Positions 26,979 through 34,537 of a stretch of 64,000 nt of DNA are shown here, in pieces; position 1 is the first letter of the stretch, and every line of letters begins with the position of its first letter. The position numbers and the translations under genes were made by a program. The notes under the pieces were generated by a model that saw nothing but the letters and a program-made list of their open reading frames with translations, was not told where the DNA came from and did not search any database. The DNA comes from Bacteroidota bacterium (GTDB lineage Bacteria > Bacteroidota > Ignavibacteria > UBA10030), in assembly GCA_025454835.1 (NCBI GenBank), contig JALONQ010000002.1, positions 62,001 through 126,000 on the forward strand, in the 5' to 3' direction.

Positions 26979-28385
26979 TCACCGTTGACGGACGCGCACA
27001 TCCCCCGACTTCACCTCCACGGTGAAGCTCGACGTACCCCCCGCCACCGTACCCGTCGCCAGCGAACCGCTTCCGAAGTTGTCGACCTCGAGCGGAAGGT
27101 CGGTACGGATGGAACCGTATTCCGATTTGAGCCGCACCTTGCCCGCGTAGCCCTTTGGCACGGCGATGTCGACGTTTCCGTAGGAGTTACGCACGTTCAA
27201 TTTTGCGGGCGACTTCTCGAGTTCGAGTGAGACCGTGTTGCTGGAATTGGATACGAGGACGTTCGCGGCTCTGAGCGCACGAACGCGGATCTGCGTGTAG
27301 GCTGTTTCGCTGTTCCAATCCCCCTCGACCCGATCGGCCTCGACGGTAGCACTTTGCGCCCGGAGGTCGACATCGCCTTTGATGTCGGCCAGATCCATCC
27401 TGGAATACGAGTTGTCGATCCGAACGTCTCCGACCGCCTGTTCGAGGAGCAGCCGGCCCGACTGGCCGCGGATAACGATCGGCATGCCCCGCGTCCCGGA
27501 GACGTTGGCGATCTCCACCTCGCTGTAGGGGGCGTTCACGTCGATGCCATCCACCGTCCGCACCTGGACCGATCCGCTCTTGTCCGTGACACGGACGACA
27601 CCGGCGACGCGCTCGATCGTCACGCGCGAGTAATCGGCGTCGACCTCGACGTCGCCCTTGACGTCGGAGAGGCGCACCGTGCCGCTCTTGTCGTTGACCT
27701 TCACATTGCCGACGACCTGAGCCATGGTCACTCCGGCATAGTCGGCTTCGGCTTCGAGCGCACCTTTGAACTCCTTGATGGTCAACTCACCGCTTTTCGC
27801 CTCGACCCGCAGATCTCCACCGGACCGTTCGACCTTCGTATGTCCGTAGTCGTTGCGGATCACGGACAGGCGCGGGCAGTCGCGCACTTCCACGGTGTTG
27901 CTTTGACCTTCGAGACGAACCTCTCCCTCGACGCCCGCAAGGCTGATCGTGCCGAAACGGAGGTCGGTCATGAACCCGTTCTTGCGGGGGATCATCACCA
28001 CACCGCTCACCTCCATCTGGCGATACCCACGGAAATTGAACAGCCGTTTGAGCCAGGATCCGGAGACGACCTCGTTGGCATCGGGCTCACGATACGTGAT
28101 CGTGATCTTCTCCCTCGAACTGTCGACCGAAAGCTCGACATGCTTCAGATACCGTTCCTCCCATTCTTCGTCGGAGGAAGAGACAACGATGCGCAGCTGG
28201 ACCTTGACGGCAGCCTCGTCCCACGTCTTGAATTCGATCTCGGAACCGCGAAGACCGCGAACCTCAACCTCTTGAGCGGGTCCGACGGGAATGCGCCGTT
28301 CGAGTGTGCGGTCCCTTTCTACAACGGGGTCGTCGGGACCGGCCATCAGCAGGATGGCCGCGGCGATGACAGTGAGTGACGTCAT
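26979..28385 (-). CDS. Exported DUF4097-type beta-solenoid protein
   Basis: 468 residues with a short N-terminal hydrophobic export signal (LTVIAAAILLMAG, about 4-16). The bulk is a repeating strand-turn pattern of about 20-25 residues: RVEAKSGELTIKEFKGALEA, VNDKSGTVRLSDVKGDVEV, VTDKSGSVQVRTVDGIDVNA and RAQSATVEADRVEGDWN. This is the DUF4097/adhesin-like right-handed beta solenoid. Function is unknown. Its start overlaps the upstream anti-sigma-like gene by 4 bp, placing it as the third gene of an ECF sigma operon and a probable envelope-stress output or sensor partner (inference). Confidence 0.85.
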   Translation of the reverse strand: MTSLTVIAAAILLMAGPDDPVVERDRTLERRIPVGPAQEVEVRGLRGSEIEFKTWDEAAVKVQLRIVVSSSDEEWEERYLKHVELSVDSSREKITITYREPDANEVVSGSWLKRLFNFRGYRQMEVSGVVMIPRKNGFMTDLRFGTISLAGVEGEVRLEGQSNTVEVRDCPRLSVIRNDYGHTKVERSGGDLRVEAKSGELTIKEFKGALEAEADYAGVTMAQVVGNVKVNDKSGTVRLSDVKGDVEVDADYSRVTIERVAGVVRVTDKSGSVQVRTVDGIDVNAPYSEVEIANVSGTRGMPIVIRGQSGRLLLEQAVGDVRIDNSYSRMDLADIKGDVDLRAQSATVEADRVEGDWNSETAYTQIRVRALRAANVLVSNSSNTVSLELEKSPAKLNVRNSYGNVDIAVPKGYAGKVRLKSEYGSIRTDLPLEVDNFGSGSLATGTVAGGTSSFTVEVKSGDVRVRQR

Positions 28386-28903
28386 AGGGTGATCTCTCCT
28401 TGTTCGATCATACTCTGTAACACGACCAGTTTCTTGGCATACAGGTCCCGAAGTCGGGCTCGCTTCACCGGCGAGATATCTCCCGAGGTCATTTCGGCCC
28501 GCAGTGACGCAATCCCTTCGTCGATCGATCGCAGTTCATCCTGTCGCGACCGGAAGACCTCTTGTCGGGGAACGACGGCATCCTGCGTGCTCACGGTGTG
28601 GGCCTTTGGAGGCTCGGAGGCCAGAATCTCAAACTCCCGGATCGCCGACCGGTATGCCTGGTCCACGCGCAAGGCCGTTGGACGGCTGTTGTCCAGCATC
28701 CGTTCGACCGTGCTGAAGGTCCCGAATCCTGCCAGCAGCAGGAGCACGCTGGCCGCCATGCCAAGCGCGAAGCTGCGGCGTTCGAGCACGAGCCAGGGCC
28801 GGCCTTGCGGGCGGATCCGAGACTCAACGCTCGTCCACATGCGGCGGCGCGACTCGGCCGACGGCGCGTCGGATGGTGCGTAGAACTGTTCAGGATCGAT
28901 CAT
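28382..28903 (-). CDS. Single-pass membrane protein, probable anti-sigma factor
   Basis: 173 residues: cytoplasmic N-terminus (1-45), one membrane helix (FALGMAASVLLLLAGFGTF, about 46-64), and a periplasmic, helical, charged C-terminus (70-173). The zinc-binding HxxxCxxC of ZAS-type anti-sigma factors is absent. The call rests on topology and on 4-bp overlaps with the sigma factor upstream and the DUF4097 gene downstream. Confidence 0.6.
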   Translation of the reverse strand: MIDPEQFYAPSDAPSAESRRRMWTSVESRIRPQGRPWLVLERRSFALGMAASVLLLLAGFGTFSTVERMLDNSRPTALRVDQAYRSAIREFEILASEPPKAHTVSTQDAVVPRQEVFRSRQDELRSIDEGIASLRAEMTSGDISPVKRARLRDLYAKKLVVLQSMIEQGEITL

Positions 28904-29451
28904 CGTGCAGCCCTTTCCTGGGACAATCCTGACCGCAAGAGGGACTTGGTGCGGGCCAGGATGGTGCGCGAATGGCTTTCTTCGATGGAGAGCATCCCGG
29001 CGATCTCGCGATGCGAGAAGCCCTCCACTTCGTAGAGGATGAAGACCGAGCGCTTCAGATCGTCGAGGCGGTCGAGCGCCTCCCGAAGCGTTTCAGACCA
29101 CGGCAGCCGCTCCGATTCGTCGTCTCCTACGACACTTGACGCCTGCTCGACCGGTTCGAATGCGAGGATCTTTCGGCGGCGGAGGTCGGTCCGCATTTCA
29201 TTGATGCCGATGCGGAAGAGCCATGTGGCGAACGACGAGCGTCCGTCGAATTCCCGCAGATGCTGATAGGCTTTGACGAAGGCTCGTTGCACCCATTCTT
29301 CGATATCGGAGGACGAACCTGAGAATTGCGCAAGAAAGCGGTACAGTCCGGCGACATGATGCTCATAGAGCGACCGAAATGCGGTGTGGTCGCCGGTCCG
29401 GCTTCGTTCGACCCAACGTGGTTCGTCGGGATGTGCGCTTGGATGGGGCAT
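28900..29451 (-). CDS. ECF-family RNA polymerase sigma factor
   Basis: 183 residues. Region 2: FRSLYEHHVAGLYRFLAQFS, DIEEWVQRAFVKAYQHL (a variant of DxxQEVF) and FATWLFRIGINEMRTDLRRR. Region 4: RLDDLKRSVFILYEVEGFSH then REIAGMLSIEESHSRTILAR, a normal helix-turn-helix. Heads a three-gene operon with the anti-sigma-like and DUF4097 proteins; the targets are unknown. Confidence 0.94.
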   Translation of the reverse strand: MPHPSAHPDEPRWVERSRTGDHTAFRSLYEHHVAGLYRFLAQFSGSSSDIEEWVQRAFVKAYQHLREFDGRSSFATWLFRIGINEMRTDLRRRKILAFEPVEQASSVVGDDESERLPWSETLREALDRLDDLKRSVFILYEVEGFSHREIAGMLSIEESHSRTILARTKSLLRSGLSQERAAR

Positions 29452-29581
29452 TTCTGGTTAGATGTACAAGAAGAGCGAAGCGCTACAGCGATGCACAGAT
29501 GATACGGAGGATCAAGCGGCGAAGTTCGTCACGCGAAGCATGGAGTTGCCGAATTGAGGAGTTTTTGATATCTTTTTGGTG

Positions 29582-29603
29582 GGCGACCGCAAGTCGCCTT
29601 TTT
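29582..29603 (+). terminator. Orphan plus-strand intrinsic terminator
   Basis: GGCGAC (29582-29587), loop CGCAA, GTCGCC (29593-29598), then TTTTT (29599-29603). It is a textbook terminator for plus-strand transcription, yet no plus-strand gene lies upstream; the 130 bp before it (29452-29581) is the sigma operon's upstream region and shows no convincing reading frame. It may end a small RNA or block antisense reading. Confidence 0.6.
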
Positions 29604-29711
29604 CAATCCCCGCCTGCGTCCTAGATTTTTGCTTGGCGTTGCACGCAGTTTGAGAAGTGGGATGCCGCTTACGCGGCAATTGTATTGGGCCTTCGGCTGG
29701 CGAGGACGGAC

Positions 29712-29942
29712 TGGTTAGAGCGTCCCGTGCTCAAGAACAACTTGAAAACGGGACAAGTCCCGTGCACGAGGCGGTTCTCTGAACGGGATGAATCGGAATC
29801 ATGATCGCCCTCGACCACTCGACTCGCACCTCGGCTCGGCACGTCCTTGGCAAATTCGGCGAACGTGCCAAGCTCGGTGCTCGCTCGTGGCTCGGGGCAG
29901 GCTCCGTCCCTCGATAAGCTCGGGACTTGGTCGTGGGTTCGA
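29712..29942 (+). pseudogene. Interrupted tRNA-CAU copy A
   Basis: Three blocks identical or nearly identical to the intact tRNA at 30412 appear in order: TGGTTAGAGCGTC (29712-29724, D-loop to anticodon stem), TCGGAATCATGATC (29793-29806, anticodon hairpin, one base different) and GGTCGTGGGTTCGA (29929-29942, variable loop to T-loop). Between them lie inserts of about 68 and 122 bp with palindromes. The 5' acceptor half and the 3' end are missing. It cannot make a normal tRNA. Confidence 0.75.
29835..29875. repeat. Palindromic element inside tRNA copy A
   Basis: CTCGGCACGTC (29835-29845) with ACGTGCCAAGCTC (29863-29875) forms a hairpin around an 17-bp loop. The same two arms, in reverse orientation and with a different loop, occur at 58876-58920, so this is a dispersed element rather than tRNA sequence. 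Confidence 0.65.
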
Positions 29943-30052
29943 GTAGAGAGGTATTGGCAAGCATTGATCGTCATTTTTCACTCTGCACTGGTTCAGTCTG
30001 CGCGCTGAGAAGTTGATTATCGCTTCGCGATATTTGTAGTGTGCATCCTGCT

Positions 30053-30353
30053 GGCGGGGTAGCTCAGTCCGTCTCCCGTTCCGGGAGACGAGATCTCGTC
30101 CTCGCCTACGGCGAGGACGGACTGGTTAGAGCGTCCCGTGCTCAAGAACAACTTGAAAAAGGGACAAGTCCCGTGCAGAAGGAAATCGCTGAACGGGATG
30201 AATCGGAATCATAATCCCCCTCGACCGCCTTCGGCGTCTCGGGGCAGGCTCCGGTTCCCGCCACCCTTCGACAAGCTCAGGGTCGGCGGGACTCTGAATT
30301 CGGCAGCCACTCGTCGCTTCGCTCCTCGTGGGCCGAATTCGAGCGTGGGTTCG
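30053..30353 (+). pseudogene. Interrupted tRNA-CAU copy B
   Basis: Blocks matching the intact tRNA: GGCGGGGTAGCTCAGT (30053-30068, acceptor 5' strand and D arm), TGGTTAGAGCGTC (30123-30135), TCGGAATCATAATCC (30203-30217, complete anticodon hairpin) and CGTGGGTTCG (30344-30353, T arm). Inserts of about 54, 68 and 126 bp separate them; each contains perfect palindromes such as CGTCTCCCG/CGGGAGACG, CGTCCTCGCC/GGCGAGGACG and GAATTCGG/CCGAATTC. The T-arm 3' half and the acceptor 3' strand are missing. Confidence 0.78.
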
Positions 30354-30411
30354 TGGTGATCTGCCCTAACTAGACAATTTTCATTTTACAATTTTCAATT
30401 TTCAATGTTAC

Positions 30412-30485
30412 GGCGGGGTAGCTCAGTTGGTTAGAGCGTCGGAATCATAATCCGTAGGTCGTGGGTTCGAATCCCTCCCCCGCTA
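30412..30485 (+). tRNA. tRNA with CAU anticodon (elongator Met, or Ile2)
   Basis: 74 nt, all four arms fold. Acceptor GGCGGGG pairs with CCCCGCT (first pair G-U). D stem GCTC/GAGC. Anticodon loop ATCATAA gives CAU at positions 34-36. T loop TTCGAAT. Discriminator A at 30485; CCA is not fully encoded (A-C-A follows). Two U-U mismatches remain, at 27-43 and 50-64. CAU may be read as Met or, after lysidine modification, as Ile2. The G1-U72 acceptor resembles elongator Met tRNAs of Bacteroidota/Chlorobi as I remember them, so Met is favoured. It is the only undamaged copy in the locus. Confidence 0.9.
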
Positions 30486-30543
30486 CAAAATGCCGCGCCC
30501 CCAATTCAATCGATTTCCGGTTGATGGGGGCGTCGGCATTTTG
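30486..30543 (+). terminator. Terminator after the intact tRNA
   Basis: AATGCCGCGCCCCCA (30489-30503) pairs with TGGGGGCGTCGGCATT (30525-30540) with a single bulge, followed by TTTG. Directly after the tRNA 3' end. Confidence 0.7.
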
Positions 30544-30625
30544 TACTGGATCAGGAGGAGCGAACACTTCGCTGGACCCGACGAAAGTCGGGGCCAGTCC
30601 ACGTCGACGCATCGCGTCGACGGAA

Positions 30626-30643
30626 AATCCCTCCCCCGCTACA
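30626..30643 (+). pseudogene. tRNA 3'-end fragment C
   Basis: AATCCCTCCCCCGCTACA repeats the last 18 bases of the tRNA region exactly (T arm 3' strand, acceptor 3' strand, ACA). It is preceded by three small perfect hairpins (CCCGAC-GAAA-GTCGGG inside CTGG/CCAG, and CGTCGACGC/GCGTCGACG). Confidence 0.7.
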
Positions 30644-30645
30644 GA

Positions 30646-30693
30646 CAACACAAAACCCGCTTCTGGCGATGCCGCCGGGCGGGTTTTGTGTTG
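30646..30693 (+). terminator. Strong 15-bp hairpin terminator
   Basis: CAACACAAAACCCGC (30646-30660) pairs perfectly with GCGGGTTTTGTGTTG (30679-30693). It closes the fragment C segment. The following 100 bp (30694-30792) shows no gene. Confidence 0.65.
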
Positions 30694-30792
30694 CAAAAGC
30701 CAAACACCAAGTGACAAAAATCAAGGAAACCAGAAGAGAATCAAACGACAAACAGCAAGCCTAGGTTTGTCTCTGAGACACTTCTCCGTTGC

Positions 30793-30964
30793 AGCGTCGG
30801 AATCATGATCCAGCCAGCCGAAGGCCTACTACTAATGATCGCGAAGCGATCGACTTCACTCTCCTCTACTACGAAGTCGTCGGCCAATTCTCCCTTGGAT
30901 CGGGTTCGAATCCTTGGCCCGAGCGGCGAGCTCGTCGAGCCGCCGAGGGCCCTCCCCCGCTACA
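30793..30964 (+). pseudogene. Interrupted tRNA-CAU copy D
   Basis: Blocks: AGCGTCGGAATCATGATCC (30793-30811, anticodon arm), GGGTTCGAATCC (30902-30913, T arm) and CCCTCCCCCGCTACA (30950-30964, acceptor 3' strand). The inserts are about 90 and 36 bp. The second is one hairpin, GGCCC...GGGCC around CGGCG...CGCCG, placed in the T-arm 3' side. The 5' half of the tRNA is missing. The anticodon block has the same base change as copy A. Confidence 0.72.
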
Positions 30965-31030
30965 CCAAGGCAGAAGTGAGGAGTCAGAAGGTAGAAGCGA
31001 TAGCCCAGGTCTGCCGCCTAGGCCGAGCCG

Positions 31031-31954
31031 CTATTCGCTCTGGACATCCAGCCACGCCAGCATCTCGCGAACGCTTCCGGTGGCCAACGCAAGACATGTA
31101 TCCGCGGCACCGTAGTAGATGTTGACGGTGTCGCCGTCGGCACCGAGGGTGTACCCGCACGGGAAGACCACGTTCCCCACATCGCCGCGTTGCTCGTACA
31201 CCTCTCCCGGTCCGAAGACCCACTCAGCTCCCCGCTGGAGGAGTTGCTCCGGTCGTTTCAGGTCAAACAGCGCCAGGCCAAGCCGGTAGACACACCCGGC
31301 GCACGACTGCTTGACGCCGTGGTAGATCACGAGCCAACCACGCGGCGTCTCGATCGGAGGGGGCGAGAGGCCGATCTTGTTCGCATCCCACCAAGCCCCC
31401 TTGCGGGCTTGCAGCATCATCGCGTGCCCGCCCCAGTTCTTCAGGTCCGGCGAATACGAGATCCACATGTGCGCTCGCGGAGCGCTGACAGGCCGATGGA
31501 TCAGTGCCCAGTTCCCGTCGATCCGGTGCGGCAGAAGCGCCGCATCTTTGTCTTCCGGCGCCATGATCACGCCGAGGCGATCGAATGTGCGAAAGTCAGT
31601 CGTGAGAGCCATGGCCACGCCGGGACCGTCTCTCGTGAAGGCCGTGTAGACGATCGCATACTTCTGCAGTTCCGGAACAAACGTGATACGGGGATCTTCG
31701 ATACCCCAGAGTTCTTCCGGATGTCGGTCCGGATCGGGCGTCATCGTCGGCCTCGCGTCGATCTGCCATCCGTCAATGCCGTTGGCCGATCGGGCAGCGC
31801 ATAAATGTGACAGGCCGCGCCGATCCTCCACACGACACAGCAAGAGCGTCGTGCCATCCTGCAGTAATGTGGCGCCGGCATTGAAGACGCTGTTGACCGG
31901 ATAGGGCCACTGGGCAGCCGTCAGGATGGGATTCTGCGCATGACGGCGGAACAA
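31031..31954 (-). CDS. GH130-family glycosidase/phosphorylase
   Basis: 307 residues from TTG 31954, two bases after the upstream gene's stop; this gives the family-like N-terminus FRRHAQNPILTAAQWPYPVN (the upstream frame to 32107 lies inside the neighbouring gene). GH130 enzymes phosphorolyse or hydrolyse beta-mannosides. Motifs: FNAGATLLQDGTTLLLCRVE, GIEDPRITFV (catalytic Asp in the ED pair), PHRIDGNWALIHRP, and WLVIYHGVKQSCAGCVYRLG. Whether it is a phosphorylase or a hydrolase depends on phosphate-binding residues that I cannot assign. Coupled to a GT4 enzyme, suggesting a mannoside-type product or store (inference). Confidence 0.88.
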   Translation of the reverse strand: MFRRHAQNPILTAAQWPYPVNSVFNAGATLLQDGTTLLLCRVEDRRGLSHLCAARSANGIDGWQIDARPTMTPDPDRHPEELWGIEDPRITFVPELQKYAIVYTAFTRDGPGVAMALTTDFRTFDRLGVIMAPEDKDAALLPHRIDGNWALIHRPVSAPRAHMWISYSPDLKNWGGHAMMLQARKGAWWDANKIGLSPPPIETPRGWLVIYHGVKQSCAGCVYRLGLALFDLKRPEQLLQRGAEWVFGPGEVYEQRGDVGNVVFPCGYTLGADGDTVNIYYGAADTCLALATGSVREMLAWLDVQSE

Positions 31955-31956
31955 CT

Positions 31957-34254
31957 CTAGATGCTGACGGTCGGTAGTGATAAGGCCCTCACAAGGTGTT
32001 GTGTCTGCTGCGAAACGCGCAGTTCCAGCAGGGACTGCAGAAATGCCAGGGTTGACTCGGCACCTTGGTTCTCGTTGGGCCGGTCGGGGTGGAGGCCGTC
32101 GCGGCATCCGCCGGTGGTCGGGTCATACAGCGGAAGCTTGAGGTCGTTCCTTCCGAGGAACCAGTCAAATGCGCGACGCGCCTCCTTGTTCCAGCGCTGG
32201 TCCCCGGTCGCCTTGAACGCTTCGAGACACGCCGACACCATCGTTTGTGCTTCGACCGGCTGTTGGTCGAAACGGGCCCGCTCGCTCCCGAACTCATAGA
32301 ACCCATTCGACCCGATCGGCACGAAATGCCCCTCACTCGAGCGCTGGAGGACGGCCAGCCACTCAAGCGATTCCAGGCCCGCCGCGGTCATGGCCGCATT
32401 CGGGATCGTCCTGCCACAGATGAGAAGCGCATGCGGCAACGCCGCGTTGCAGTAGGTGAGCCTTCGTTCGAACCATCGCCAGTCGTCCGTTCGATCGGCT
32501 TCGTACGACCTCATCAGGCGGCCGGCCAATTCCTCCGTCACTTGCAGCGCCATGCGGTCCCCGGAGAACTTCTGCAGATACTCCGAGATACCGATGAGGG
32601 CAAAGGCCCAGGCCCGCGGACTTGTCGTGGCCAGGATAGAGGGAAGCGCCTGCTCGAACAACCAACCGGCCATGCTGTTCAATGACGGCGTCGTTGAGTG
32701 ACTCAGGACGGTCCCCAACGCCCAGAGGGCGCGGCCGTGGCTGTCGTCCGAACCCGCGTCGTCGAGCCACGTTCTCCGATAGTCCATGAGATTCCGGAAA
32801 CGTTTGTTCTTCGGGTTGAACGCAAACCCCAGATACGCAAGATAGCGGGACGCGAGCCCAAGGTGCTTCTCATCGCCGAGCTCGGCCTCAAGCACGCTGA
32901 CGAGTAGTGCACGGGCGTTATCATCCGTCGTGTAACCGTGAGCGTAGTTGGGCACCGCAAAGAGGGCGTGCTGGAGGATCCCGGTCTCATCCGTCATGGC
33001 GCGCAGGTGGTCGGTGAGCAGCGGGGGCAATTCACCGGGGTATCGATCGAGCGCCTTGGCGGCAAACCCCGGCGGGACGTAGTGCCGGCGTTCGGCGCGT
33101 GCCCGATCGAAGCTCTCCATGTAGCGTTTCGCCACCTCGCTCCAGATCATCGTGCGTCCGTAGAGATACGCCCGCTTGCGCATCGCGTGTCGCTCCGAGT
33201 CGTTCCCGAGCAGTTCGATCACCTGCTCTGCCAGAGCGTCCGGATCTCGGAACGGCACGAGGACCCCTCGCCGCTCGCTGAGCATCTCCTGCGCGTACCA
33301 ATACGGAGTGGAGACGATCGCCTTGCCGGCCCCGAGACTGTACGCCAGGGTGCCCGACACGATCTGCGCCTCGTTGAGGTAGGGGGTGATATAGATGTCT
33401 GCTGAGCCGATGAACTCGACCAACTCGTCGAGACTGACGAAGCGATTGTAGAAGATGACATGGCTTTCGACCCCCATCTGTTGCGCCAGCCACTGCAGTG
33501 AAAGGCGATATGTCTCGCCATCATGCTGGAGCACGTGCGGATGCGTCGCTCCGACCACGATGTAGACGGTGTCGGGGAATCGTGCGACGATCGCGGGGAG
33601 TGCTGAGATGACCGTCTCGATGCCTTTGTTGGCCGACAGCAGTCCAAAGGTCAGCAGCACCGTCCTCCCTTCGACGCCGAAGAGGTCCTTGTGAAAACTC
33701 GGGTCCACAAACGGCATATCGGGGATGCCGTGTGGTATCTTGTCGATCTTGTCCGGCGCGATATGATAGACGTTGCGCAGGTAGTTAGCCCCCCGTTCGC
33801 TCATGACGATCAGTCGATCGGAGAGAGCCGCCACTTCTTCCAGGACCGCCCGCTGGTCGGGCGAGGGTTGATCGAGCACCGTATGCAGGGTCGTCACGAC
33901 CGGCATCCGCAGATCTCTGAGGAGCGTGAGCACGTGGCTGCCGGACTTTCCGCCGAAGATCCCGTATTCGAATTGGAGACACACGAGATCGACGTTGTTG
34001 ATGTTCAGGAAGTCCGCGGCGCGCCGGTACGAATGGACGTCCTTTTCCGACAGCTCAAAGCGCACCCGCTCCGGATAGTCATACCCCTCAGCCAGATCAT
34101 TGACGGGTACGGCAAAACACGTGGTCGCAGGATACACCGTAGCCACTGATTCGCAAAGATCGCTGGTGAATGTGGCGATCCCGCATTGACGGGGTGGATA
34201 GTTCCCCACGAATGCGATCCGGCTGACCGTTGAAAGTTGGCCCTTGTGTTTCAC
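31957..34254 (-). CDS. GT4 glycosyltransferase fused to a helical (alpha/alpha) C-terminal domain
   Basis: 765 residues. Residues 1-390 are a GT-B, family 4 transferase: VGNYPPRQCGIATFTSDL at the N-terminus, HTVLDQPSPDQ, IPHGIPDMPF, LLTFGLLSANKGIETVI, and the donor-binding ITPYLNEAQIVSGTLAYSLG with the usual E replaced around YLNEAQ. Residues 400-740 form an all-helical toroid similar to glycoside hydrolase or glucosaminidase folds: YTTDDNARALLVSVLEAELG, DDSHGRALWALGTVL, TYCNAALPHALLICG, PVEAQTMVSACLEAFKATGD. The second domain could trim or bind the glycan. GH130 follows immediately, so the two genes are an operon. Donor and acceptor are unknown. Confidence 0.85.
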   Translation of the reverse strand: MKHKGQLSTVSRIAFVGNYPPRQCGIATFTSDLCESVATVYPATTCFAVPVNDLAEGYDYPERVRFELSEKDVHSYRRAADFLNINNVDLVCLQFEYGIFGGKSGSHVLTLLRDLRMPVVTTLHTVLDQPSPDQRAVLEEVAALSDRLIVMSERGANYLRNVYHIAPDKIDKIPHGIPDMPFVDPSFHKDLFGVEGRTVLLTFGLLSANKGIETVISALPAIVARFPDTVYIVVGATHPHVLQHDGETYRLSLQWLAQQMGVESHVIFYNRFVSLDELVEFIGSADIYITPYLNEAQIVSGTLAYSLGAGKAIVSTPYWYAQEMLSERRGVLVPFRDPDALAEQVIELLGNDSERHAMRKRAYLYGRTMIWSEVAKRYMESFDRARAERRHYVPPGFAAKALDRYPGELPPLLTDHLRAMTDETGILQHALFAVPNYAHGYTTDDNARALLVSVLEAELGDEKHLGLASRYLAYLGFAFNPKNKRFRNLMDYRRTWLDDAGSDDSHGRALWALGTVLSHSTTPSLNSMAGWLFEQALPSILATTSPRAWAFALIGISEYLQKFSGDRMALQVTEELAGRLMRSYEADRTDDWRWFERRLTYCNAALPHALLICGRTIPNAAMTAAGLESLEWLAVLQRSSEGHFVPIGSNGFYEFGSERARFDQQPVEAQTMVSACLEAFKATGDQRWNKEARRAFDWFLGRNDLKLPLYDPTTGGCRDGLHPDRPNENQGAESTLAFLQSLLELRVSQQTQHLVRALSLPTVSI

Positions 34255-34292
34255 GTTGTTCTCTTCCCTTCACACGATACTGGAACCAGGGA

Positions 34293-34511
34293 TCAGGTCG
34301 GTCGGGGCATCCCGGCGGTATACACACTCTTCAGCCATTCAGCGTGGCGGATGGCTTGTTCTCGGTCGATGAACCAACGGCACAGGACCTGCTGCTTCCT
34401 CCACCACGATACCTTCCATTGACGGAGGACCCAGTTTGCCGGATCCGTCGTGTCGTGAGTGATGGAGATCAGCATGTGCCGGTCACGAAAGATGACGTTG
34501 ACCGATCTCAT
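34293..34511 (-). CDS. Small hypothetical protein
   Basis: 72 residues from ATG 34511 (MRSVNVIFRDRHMLISI); the frame opens 15 bp earlier. Aromatic and basic, with WVLRQWKVSWWRKQQVLCRW and WFIDREQAIRHAEWL, and no membrane helix. Lies 26 bp after the SPFH gene's stop and 38 bp before the GT4 gene. No family recognised. Confidence 0.55.
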   Translation of the reverse strand: MRSVNVIFRDRHMLISITHDTTDPANWVLRQWKVSWWRKQQVLCRWFIDREQAIRHAEWLKSVYTAGMPRPT

Positions 34512-34537
34512 TGGCGCACTCTCCACAAGTCCCGCAT

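Noticed and set aside
30053-30485. Ordinary tandem tRNA cluster
   Set aside because: Only one copy folds as a tRNA; the others lack arms or have 36-126 bp inserts, and all carry the same CAU block.
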